Assembly (NCBI RefSeq): GCF_019649055.1
Contig: NW_026570320.1
Span: 460,419-524,418, forward strand
Direction of reading: 5' to 3'
DNA length: 64,000 nt
Origin: Paramacrobiotus metropolitanus
Taxonomy: Eukaryota > Tardigrada > Eutardigrada > Parachela > Macrobiotidae
The notes beneath the pieces were generated by a model, which worked only from the letters and a program-made list of their open reading frames with translations, did no database searches and was not told the DNA's origin. Both the position numbers and the translations under genes were made by a program. This document shows, piece by piece, positions 36,046 to 46,500 of the stretch. Positions within the stretch are counted from its first letter, which is position 1. Each line of letters opens with the position of its first letter.

Positions 36046-39000
36046 TTGAATGCTGATGTTGTTGCATGTGGCACATATGTTATTCAGCGTCGTTGCTCCG
36101 TTGGATTTTCCAGCTGTCGTCCGGTTTTCTTGTGTTGCCTCTTCGTACTGTTACTAGTGATTCGACCACTGTCCATAAACGATAAGGTCCGATCGCAGAA
36201 TGATCCATCCATAATGATATGGTTACCACGTGGAATATACGGCTTCGTGTTACTGGCAAAGCGCAAAATTTTCAAACACCCTATCATGAGAGACACAGGA
36301 ATGTGTCTTCTTGTCAGCCTGCTGTGGATGTTGCTAAATACATTTCGACACTCCGCAACACATGAGTAAGATTTGAAAGACATTTGTTTTATTTATGGTA
36401 GATATTGCACACTTTGTAAAACAATTTCTGGTTAGGGAACCCTTGCTTACCGTTCCTGGCAAGAGCCCGGAGCGTTTCTTTAGCAAATCCGCCGCGGTGC
36501 GTGATTATTACCGCGGCGAACTCGTTGGGTTGGCACAGAATATCCAGGCAAACGATATTACCGTCACATTCTTTTATGCGACGTGGTGCATTGCTTCCGC
36601 GGAAATGCGACCAGTATTCGAAGATGCCGCTCGTTCTTTTAAGGACCAGGCAAGTGTTTACTTTTATGAGAAATATGTTTTAAGATTAATTATTACTGTC
36701 GTAAAAATTACTTCGTAAAAATGGATTTAATCGGGATTTAACAAATTGCCTTGTAAATAATCACAGTTTCGCTTTCCGAGATGACACTTGGCATTTGCGT
36801 ATGTTTTTACATTGTGTAAAATTCTATATTCTTTGAACTGTGCTTTAATATGACTTTTCTTATGAAGCAGTGAACTTTAGTGTTGCCCGTGCCGAATTCT
36901 GCTTTTCGGAATTGCTGTTAACGTGTCTCATGCGAAAGATGCAATACCTACATGCAATCATGCATATATGGATTTTTGCTTTGTTCACTGCGTAATTGGT
37001 AAATTGCAGGCGTCATTTGTGGCTGTAAACTGCGCAATACACGGAAGCCAGTGTGCAGCTAAGCGGCGTCCTGACCATTTTCCACTCGTGGGAGCGTTTA
37101 TCCGGCGACGTCGGAACATGTTTATCCCATATCGCGGATATCCTTCTGCGGATCATTTTGGTCTTTTTCTTGAGCGCTTGGTACGACCATTCGTTCGGAT
37201 CGATTCGAGAAACGATTTCTTTGCGTTCGTCGACGAGAACGATGTAAGGGAATAAGTCCATTGTCCCGTCATCTATAATTGTGAACTTGGGATTTGTTTT
37301 AGCTTGCAGTTGTTGCTAGTTTAGACCTTACAGAACCAAGGGGCCTTGATGTCCTGTGGAATACTTCTCTTCTCATAATGCGCCATGGTGACCATGTTTC
37401 CCACTGCAGCAACACTGGGTGACATCTAATCGATTTTTGATTGCAGATCCACGTCACGATGTAAAGTTTGCGGTGATCACGAATACTCAGCTTTTTCAGC
37501 ATCTTGGATTTACTGAGACCAATATTATTAGCATTATCCGCACCAGCAATGTGGAAAAGGTTTGTATATTGTGATGTAAAATATTTTGTTTTTGGAATTC
37601 TTGAATTTCAGCATACCTGCTGACTGGACGAACAAATGTGTCATTTTCATAATTTCATTGCATGCTTTTAGGCAATCCGAAACTTTCATTTGTTACCTGA
37701 AACCACAATCGAAGAGGCAATATTGCCGTTTATCCTGAAAAAGGTAAATAAATTGTTTAATGGCCTTCGATTAACGCCGCTTATTGGGCGATTTCTTTTC
37801 TGCTATGAAACCATTGCGTAGATGTCGAATGAAATCTTTTTCCAGCCCATTCGTTGGCTATTTCCCATGTTCCATCGATCGACAGCCCTGGCGGAAGTTA
37901 CACGGAATGCAACACTTGTTGCTTTCATGCCCTACGACGCGCGCCGTCACTGTAACCCGTTGTACGAGACGGTAAGTTATTTACAAAATCTGCGAGCATT
38001 TTTGTTAATGTCTGCAAAGTCTATTACTGCGATCGTGAGTATGTTATTTTCTGTTCGCTATTCAATTTTTAATAGATGTATGACCTGCGGTTGAATTTTT
38101 TATTTTCCTTTTTGACGAATGCGTAGCATGACGTAAATTAAGTTTTTCCTTTTTAGATGGTCTTTTATTTTAGGGCACAGTGTAAACTATTCTGTAAATG
38201 TCTTTGATAATTTTGTCAACATGTAGTTCCGGAGTTGCACTTCGCTGCTGGCTCACAATATCCCAGATTGTATTTTTGTGCCTATGGTTTGATAAACTGC
38301 ACGGAGATTATGAGTATTTTCTGCTTGCCTTTGTTCGTTTTCCTTAACATGTTTTCATTTGTAGGTTCGCAGAATTTCTCACATATACCATGATTGTGAG
38401 AAAAAGACGGTTATGGAAGGCCTGCTCGAGCTCCTGAAGCCAGATTCAACTACATCAGAAAATCGCTGTCGATCAGAGGGCCTACGGTGCGATAATCTTT
38501 CTACAAAATTTGCTGAAATCGGTGTCCGGCGTGGGCGTTTGCGGCGTTCAAACTGCATGTGCATCGGCAATTCATCGGATTTCAATGAAGATGTTTGTTG
38601 GATGCGGAGCATGGATGGCTCCAAAGATAGCTTTCAAAATGCAAAATCTATGCCGCCGGTGTATTGTGATGGTAGGCATAAATGCTCGAGTGGTGTGCTC
38701 AGGTGGAGAAAGTATTCAGCTTGCTGCTACTCCCAGCAACTCCAACCCGAATTCGACCTTAATGTGCCACTGATGCAAATGGATGCCTGTCGGAATCTTA
38801 AACAATGCTGTGATAATACAGTTAGACACTCGTTTCACCCGACTGACCTTCCGAAATTGTCTTTGATTCATGGTCTGGGATGTAGAACAAATCGATCGTT
38901 GAACGTTATTGCCATCGACTCAATGACTTATCCCGCATTCCTGGATAATTTAGGACTTGCATTAGGACAAAATCATTCCCGATTTGTCATTGTGGATAAG

Positions 39001-40421
39001 CCGGTACGAAGTACGCTTGGGCACATATTAATTTCATTCTTATTTTGCGCAGTTATACAGTACTGTTGTTACAATATTATGTTGCATGAGCGTAAATCTT
39101 GTGTACTCCCAAGAATAGTAGAATGTTGGTTCTTTTGTCATTTGGTAAACACTGATTTGTTTCAGTCTTCGGAAAAGTATATATTTCCTGGGGATGTTCC
39201 GTTAACTTGGCCGCTTTTGGGTAAGTTTATTTGACTGTCCGTGTGAGTGTCTTTTTATTAGAGTGCATTTTGGTACACTTTCAAGTCTTTTTGAATAATG
39301 CTTATGTTTATTACGCCGCAGACAACTTAAAAAAGTTTATTGTGCTGATTCTTGTCGCAGTTGACTTTATCTATAATTATACGAGAAATACGCTGGAAAG
39401 CCATCGGCGGTCGGCTGATGAACAAATCGGAAGGAGCCCTCCTGGAAACGATGAATATTCCGTGAAAATCGAAGAGATATCTGGCGGAAATTTTTCGAAC
39501 ATTTTCGATTTGGAAGAGGTAAAGCGCACTTTTTTTTGGTTTCTTTTTTGTTTTAACAGCGCGATGTCGATGTTTTGGTAGGATATAGTGATGTTATATT
39601 ACGCGTCTTGGTGCACGTTTTGCAAGGCCGTAATGTCGGTGTACTTCAATGTGGCAGCAAAGTTTTTTGGCATCACAGGGATTAAATTTGCTCGGTAAGG
39701 AAGAGAATCAGTGCTTCTGGCTTAAAGAACTTCTAAACGTAAAACTCGGGTACTGGTTGCAGTATCAATATTCAAAAGAATGAACTTCCTTGGGAGTACC
39801 GCATTATTGAAGTCCCTACTCTTCAGATTTTCTCCGGAAAAAGGTATTCGTTTAAAAACTCAGTGATAGTCGCTTATTCCTGTGAATGGTCTATTATGCA
39901 TTAACTGGCGTTAAGGTTACTGTACCGGAACACTTGTACAATACACACAGCAAAATGCATAAGGCATCTCGCGGGCTTGGATTCTAGCAGAGTATATTGT
40001 AACTATATGTTGTGTTAGGAAAAGGGACAATATTGCTACCTTCCCGCGTGATGTTTTGATTACTCCATTGACTCTGCTCAAATTTATTTTGCTCCACGTG
40101 GACACACCGGTTTGGCGCGGTTTTGTGTCCGACAAATGTGATAGTAAATGCTGGAACGCCAATCGCGCTCAGGCAATTAAGCTGCGGCGAATCTCGCGGA
40201 AAAATTTGGCAGTTCTGCGCAGTGTTCGTTCAAATACTCGTAATAAAGAGGCTTTGATATGGAAAATTATTGGAGTGAAGCGGAGGTTACGGAGTCTATC
40301 CGAAATTATATCCAAGGAAGAAGCGCACATTTTTTTCAGGAAGTTTCTTTCCAGTTCAGCGGTTAACATGTCTTCGAAATGGGCCTTTAGAAATTTAGTG
40401 TCTTCCCGGTTCCTTTCGTGA
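36046..40421 (+). CDS. TXNDC11: Thioredoxin-domain protein 11 (ER membrane)
   Basis: TXNDC11 is an ER membrane protein with thioredoxin folds; in mammals it supports ER-associated degradation and binds DUOX oxidases. The clear part starts near 36395. It has a first thioredoxin fold (VTFFYATWCIASAEMRP, then ASFVAVNC), a long middle (FAVITNTQLFQHLGF, LIDEI-like region, MPYDARRHCNPLYET), the family motif LGCRTNRSLNVIAIDS, and a second fold (MLYYASWCTFCKAVMSVYF, NELPWEYRIIEVPTL, ATFPRDVLITPLTLLKFIL). The C-terminal part is basic. Exons occur at about 36395-36649, 37010, 37304, 37447, 37673, 37818, 38364, 39171, 39322, 39588, 39763 and 40020-40421. An upstream open frame at 36046-36369 ends in a hydrophobic stretch (CLLVSLLWMLLNTF) that may be the N-terminal membrane anchor, but its splice to the next exon is unclear, so the true start is uncertain. 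Confidence 0.85.
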
Positions 40422-40728
40422 AACCAGTATTTTTCTTTTTTATTTATTGTAACGTCTACGGTTTTAGCCGTCCCGGTCTTCCGACTGTATTGTGATAGAG
40501 CCTTTACTATCTTTTTTGCAGTTGTTAACAGATTTTTGATTTCAAATGTTAATTTATATTGAAGTTAGCATGTCCTTTCTCATTGCATCAGCATTTTACC
40601 GTCCACAACTTTATAATGCTACTCCAGCTATCATCAGTTTTATTTACGCATTGCTTGGTGATAAGATTTTTATTGGTTTCTTTTGTCACTTTTTGTTTGT
40701 TTGCATCTGTTTGATGTTAAGTGTAAAA
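40422..40728. other. Short gap, TXNDC11 / DPY30
   Basis: 307 bases between two same-strand genes. An open frame runs upstream of the DPY30 start, but the preceding residues are hydrophobic and unlike the family, so I start DPY30 at the internal ATG. Confidence 0.55.
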
Positions 40729-41043
40729 ATGGATGAAAAGCCTGCAGAGAAGAGCACACCTGCAGAACACTTTGCCAGGCGACTGCGGAGACGCATTTTT
40801 GAAGATCAGAATAATATTGATTTGGATGTGGGACAAACAACGTTAAATGCTGAAGATTTGCGACTTTTGGATGGTGTGGATTTACTGAACGCTACAGTCA
40901 GTCCGTTATTGTACATGGCGCTGCAGCAGATAGTTAAAATACGTCCTCCGAAACCGCGGCAGTGGTTGGCTGTGTATTTACTGAGTCGGAAGCCGGTTAT
41001 TGTGGACGATGGATTGCCCCAGCAAAACCATGATAGCATTTGA
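40729..41043 (+). CDS. DPY30: DPY30-like protein
   Basis: DPY30 is a core subunit of the SET1/MLL histone H3K4 methyltransferase complexes; its dimer binds the ASH2L helix. The 104-residue chain starts MDEKPAEKSTPAEHF. It carries the DPY30 motif near residues 60-86: LNATVSPLLYMALQQI then KIRPPKPRQWLAVYLLSRK. This fits the family pattern TVxPxLxxxLxxxxxxRPxxPxxxLAxYLL. Human DPY30 is 99 residues. The N-terminal half is not conserved with human, so another small DPY30-motif protein (for example a ciliary one) remains possible. It is a single exon, and an AATAAA lies at about 41262. It is convergent with the WAP gene. Confidence 0.75.
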   Translation: MDEKPAEKSTPAEHFARRLRRRIFEDQNNIDLDVGQTTLNAEDLRLLDGVDLLNATVSPLLYMALQQIVKIRPPKPRQWLAVYLLSRKPVIVDDGLPQQNHDSI

Positions 41044-41778
41044 AATTGGTTGACCAAATGTCAGTGTGTTATCCCCGTCAGACTCACATTAAAGAATGGG
41101 AGTCTGTGGTCGTGCGTTGGGAAAGCATCGTGATAAACAGTGTTTTGTTTTGAATGCTTTAAACATTCGTTATTTTATCGCTGTATTGTCTGTAACTGTA
41201 AACTGCAGACATCGGCTTTCTGATTGTACAATATTTGACGCAGCTTGAAGTGCCGCATCAAAATAAAGAACAGCTAGTGTACGTGTGTTGTTGTACCAAT
41301 AGGAGGTTTCAGGTCTGATCGGGATAGCCCAATCTGAGTTCGTGCCCGTTCAAAATGCTTCTAGGATGTTAATTTTATTCGAGCAAACACTTATTTTCAG
41401 GTGGCTCCTATGTTCTATAAAAAAGATAAAGTAAAGGAAGCAGAGTAAAATAAAATTGAAGTCCAAAGAATTTGCAACAGTAACTTTCCATTCTTTTTTG
41501 TGCAGTACCTCGACTACAGAATTTTGTTTGTTTTTTTGGAGGCAGTCAGCTTAGTCTGGCAGTGATGCATCGAATATTATAATATATATCAGCTTAATAC
41601 AAAGGACTGCAAAATAAAACAAGCATTTTCTGGAGCATGTGGAGCGCGTAAAACAACTTTAAACAAGCATGTCTTCTACGCAATCAACATTTTTGATTTG
41701 CGTTATAGTTATGTTTATGTGAACAAAATTAATAATGTCGGGATCAATCTGCAATTACGAACGCAAAAATTTTACTAC
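41044..41778. other. Convergent gap, DPY30 / WAP protein
   Basis: About 735 bases of 3' flanking DNA. A polyadenylation signal for DPY30 is at about 41262. The minus-strand signals for the WAP gene are within AT-rich sequence at 41600-41700. No gene is seen. Confidence 0.6.
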
Positions 41779-42489
41779 TTAACCAGTTATTATGGATGTT
41801 CCATACGGGAGAAGGCAGACATTAGTATACAGGTTTCTGCAGCATTTCAGATTGCCAAAACAGTCCGTATCCCGATAGCATTGCAGTGTCGTGCCGCCCG
41901 TAGTGGATGACGAGGTCAACGGTGGACAGATACCCTGTTTGCTGCCACCTGTTGTCGCATCCGCCGGATTCAAGCACACCCGTCCGCATCCATTGCTACA
42001 GCACTTGGTGGATCCATAACAGCCAGCATCGCTTGCGCACTCAATAACACAGGTTCCGGTGCTCAGAGACACCGACGGACACGTTCCCGGTTTATTGTCG
42101 GTCAGTGATGTCGCGACGGCCGAACAGTAGGAATATCCATATGCACTAAGGCAGCATTTCTGCGCCGCTGGACATTGGCTATCCGAAATACAGGTCTGGC
42201 TGTTCCATGACCAAGACAGACTGCTCGATGAGGGACACGTGCCGGGCTTGTTGCCCCAAAGGTTATTTGACACGGCATCGGCGCAGTACGAGAAAGTGGT
42301 AGAGCCCACTTGACAGCATTTCTGCGAACCGGGACAATCGTAATCGTTCTGATTGCACTGGCGTGCGCCGTTCGGCACATCCGCGGTGGGACAGTAGCCG
42401 GGTTTAAGATTTTGTCCGGCTGTATAAATCACGCCATACAACACGAAAATTAAAAGATTATGTAAATTTGTGGAGAATATTTTATCCAT
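41779..42489 (-). CDS. Secreted protein with four WAP domains
   Basis: A 236-residue secreted protein in one exon. A signal peptide (LLIFVLYGVIYTAG) follows the start. Four whey-acidic-protein domains follow, each opening with K-P/Q-G-x-C-P and containing K-C-C: about residues 30-72, 78-125, 131-175 and 183-232. WAP domains are small disulfide-bonded folds, often serine-protease inhibitors or antimicrobial. Only the third has all eight cysteines (GTCVIECASDAGC, TKCCSNGCGRVC). The first, second and fourth have six. Comparing spacing, the lost ones are the second and seventh cysteines, which pair with each other in the known WAP fold. It has no intron, unlike most genes here. Role unknown; defence, cuticle or protease control are all possible. 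Confidence 0.88.
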   Translation of the reverse strand: MDKIFSTNLHNLLIFVLYGVIYTAGQNLKPGYCPTADVPNGARQCNQNDYDCPGSQKCCQVGSTTFSYCADAVSNNLWGNKPGTCPSSSSLSWSWNSQTCISDSQCPAAQKCCLSAYGYSYCSAVATSLTDNKPGTCPSVSLSTGTCVIECASDAGCYGSTKCCSNGCGRVCLNPADATTGGSKQGICPPLTSSSTTGGTTLQCYRDTDCFGNLKCCRNLYTNVCLLPYGTSIITG

Positions 42490-43548
42490 GACGCTTGAAA
42501 ATTGAAACTAATCACGATTCCGTAGAATGAATATTGCATATTACATCATGAGCGTGGCACGGCACTTGAGGGTCTGGTGTAAGGATACTTCCAGTTTTGA
42601 AACTGCCACATGCATGTCACGGGTAGGATACTTTTAACAGGTTTTGCTTATGCAAAGCATCCTGAAACTCTATCACGTCAATTATAAGCAGGCGGAACAA
42701 AATTTTGCCATAGTGTTGCATACTTTGAATTATTTTCTGACATGTTGACCTTGTTGTGTACATGACACGTTGACTGCTGCACGAATGGCCCCACTTCGCT
42801 ATTCCTTAAGGTGTGGACAGGAGTAAACAGAGCAATCACTGTGTTACGTAACGTTGTTTAGGTTTGTGACTTCTGTGCATATATGTTCTTGAATTGGTCT
42901 TATCGGCTTTCGCTTATCCCGCAGTTCCTTACCGGATGTGAATAATAAGTAACACAACGCAGAAAGAATAAAATGGAATTTTTGCAGTAAGAATGAAAAC
43001 TCAGTATCTATTCGTTTTTTCGGAAACGTTCATTTTAATCATTTTCCGAAAAACGTTTTTGCGATCGATGTGTCGAAGTGGCACTAAATGTTACAACTCT
43101 ATGGTACATGTTCTTGCCGTAAGTCTACACTATTATGTTAGTACTCGTTGTATGAGTATTTATATTACGAAACTAAACGTGGTGCATGTCCCGCGTAACT
43201 CACGGTCAGCTTCACTCATAAATTAATTTATTCTTATACGAACACATTACATTTTTTATTTTTGTATACAATGCGCCTACATTAACATCGACGTCGACGC
43301 TACTCAATGGAAAATCTCAAAATCAACAGCGCGGTTTTTAATCACGTAAAACATCTGCATAGGCTTTGCAAGATCACACAAGGGAAGATTTGGCACCTTT
43401 AAAAATATCGGGATGCTACTGAATCAGTGCGGTCTTGATTTGGAAGTATACGCAAATACTAAGCTAACGCCGAAAAAATAAAGCATTTTTTGGCGGTTGC
43501 GTACAAGACCAGTCCGTCTGAAAGGAAGTCAGCGTGCAACTAAATAAA
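42490..43548. other. Intergenic region upstream of the WAP gene
   Basis: About 1.06 kb between the start of the WAP gene and the 3' end of the guanylate cyclase gene, both on the minus strand. It likely holds the WAP promoter. No gene is seen. Confidence 0.6.
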
Positions 43549-46500
43549 TCATTGAGGCGGATCCACCGGAACGGCAGCGACTGCTGAAGCGGCGGCCTTT
43601 TTCTTTTTTGGTATGTAAACACAGACTTCTTTTTCGATTCTGAACTGGAAACCTTCTTTCCCAATCAGCCAATACGTTTTCATGAAGTCTTTACCCTGCA
43701 ATGACAAAGCATATTTACAACTGATAAGTAGTAGAAAAATTAGTACTGTTACGTACTGTTGGAACACCGAACGCCAATTACAGGGAAAAACTTAAAAAAA
43801 ACATCTAAACCACGCACTTTGTAATGTACTGTACTGTAGTATCGAAAATAAAGTGTGTCGTTAATACTGTACCTTTACTTCCGTTTCTCCTCTGTACTCT
43901 ACATCATAACCGCCTAATTCGTCCAACAACGCTTTTGAAGCTTCGCTTAAATGAACCTTCAGTTCTGAAAAAATTTCAACCGGTTAATTTAAAACATGAC
44001 TAAAGATACTGGAGCAGTCTGGGATAATTATCGGCAAGGTATGTATGTCATATAGTTTAGGTAAAATGCTGGACATACTACTGTGTCATGTAAAAACTTT
44101 TGGCAGCGTTATAATTAATTTACGTCAATGGAAAAGAATTACAGTAATCATAATACAAATATGAAACTACACAACTAGCAGTCAGCACATATTTCAGCAC
44201 CGTTATATTTTATTTAATTGTGTTATCGCAAATTAACAGCAATGAACTGATGTTTTCAGCGGGGGGTATGTAATATCTATATAATACACTACTATATGAG
44301 TACTTCTACAGTACTTAAGCACAATTAAATATTTATGAGTAATAATACCTTTCCCGGTAGATTCCATTCGGCTGGCTGTATTAACGGCATCACCAAACAA
44401 ACAATACCTCGGCATTTTTAACCCAACCACCTACGCAAAATATCGATAAATATTATACTTAGCGGAGGTCACATATTTTGTAAGCCTCGGACAAGTTGTT
44501 TTACCGCTTGCGTCAATTACAGATACCTAGATTGCTTTTACGAGTGTCATATCCATACGAGTACTTACGAATATTATTATTAATGACACTCATGCATATA
44601 CATAGAACAGAAATAGATATTTCATAAGAGTAACAGATCATCCAAGCATTAAATACCCCAGCCATAACCGTCCCGGAATGGAATCCTATCCGTAGCAGTA
44701 ACTGTTGACCTGGCATGTGTGGAATTTGGAAATCACGAATAAGGTGCTGAAGGTCTAAAGTCAATGTAGCTATTTCTCCTACAAAAAGAAGTTGTAAACA
44801 CTTCGGCCGTTCACTACTGTGCTACACATCCCATAATTTAAAATCTGCAGTTTATGGATTCTCCCAGACTTCACGCAACATAAAATGTATGTCATACCTG
44901 CAACTTACCTTTAAAATGAAACATTCTAGAAAAATAGGTATGCTATTCTGTTTCTTACTTGTTAGGTGTATGAGTTTACAAATTGCCGGTAGTAAGTACC
45001 AGTTGGATTATCGTTAAACGTTGGCTATATGTTATGGGCTATATGTTATGTAGCGCTATGTTTAAAGCCAGCCATATTACTGACCATTGGTGAGCGATGC
45101 CTTCGCAAATATTATATCAGTACTATTTCTAAAATACTTACAGTAGAACTGCAGTACGAGCAAAGGCAGTACAAAGTATAGTCATAGTACCAGTGATTCA
45201 GTGAAGAACCTTCCATGGTGCTACGGTATAGTACGCTAGCGGAAAACAGCAATTATTGTAAGTACTTTGCATTTATAAGAGTATGTATTGTTTCCGCTCT
45301 GTATATTGTATCAATTTGTCCTCATTTTGATCTGATACAAACATGCATAGAAGCTACAATAGTCGACGCATAAGGTTATTGTCAAAAAAATAAAGGAGCC
45401 AGCCATAATTTGCATCCGCTTTGAAACTGCCGATAAAACTGAAGCTGCTCCATGAAAAGATGATTTCCCTACTAGCAAACAGTAATTTTCGTGATTACCA
45501 TACCCGAAGTACTCCCTCGCGAATTTCCGCTACCCCGCTTCCCAAAAATATTTAAACTGTTTATCTAGCCAGCCGTATCCAATTACTTCCCAGAGTGTAT
45601 TATTGATTGTCCATTGAAGCTTTTATTAAAGTAATAAACGTTTTGTATTATTGACTGTGGAGTCAAATAAGTTATAGCGGCGTTCAGTTTAATGGCCACT
45701 TTGTATGCTATAACAATTCTTCCGCTTACCAGCATGGCGTAAACCGTTGCGCCTTGGAAGACCCGAAACTAACATATACGCGTCACCTAATTAAACATAA
45801 TTTCAATAAATCAAACATGCTTGCTTCTGCTAAAATAGAATGTACCTATTGTTTCCACCTTGTAAACATCGTAGATGTCGATTCTATCGTCAAACCTGTA
45901 AAGCCATCAGCTTTAACGATGCATAAATATGGAAGAAGGTTAGCACGCAACTTCCGGCGTTGTTTACAGCAGATCGATAAAATGGTATATGCCGAACCCT
46001 TGATTTCGTTGCATAGTTTATACGATATACGTACTTTGTATACAGCGAATTCAACAAATTCACAACCTAAAAAACAACCGAAGTCAGTACATAAATAAAG
46101 CATAAGAGTAAAATATAACTCTTGGTTTATATCGGGAATAAGCACGTGTTTTCTGACACAGAGTGTCTCATTTTATAGATTTAGGTTAAAACATTTGCAA
46201 GTAAGCATTCTAGCTTCGGTGGGAAACTTTGTGATCCCGCTTATGATCGAACCAGAACTTTTGCACGCTAACACTGAAATATTGTTGCAAAAAATGCAGC
46301 TATACTAATACTGTATCACAAGCGCTCGTATTTATGCATTTATAATTCAGATTCTATCACCTCGGCCGGACTTGACGACGCAGATATCTTAGTGAAGCCG
46401 ACAATATCCGAAAAATAAACAGTAACCGAATCAAATGTTTCCGGCTCAATGGGAATATTTTTCATTAGACTCCGCGCCACCGTCTCCGGATAGAGTTGCA

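Noticed and set aside
42102-42380. 92-residue frame within the WAP gene
   Set aside because: Frame-shifted shadow of the WAP domains; it loses the cysteine pattern.
45000-45060. Short duplication GGCTATATGTTATG as a mobile element end
   Set aside because: Only two adjacent copies of a few bases; simple slippage explains it.
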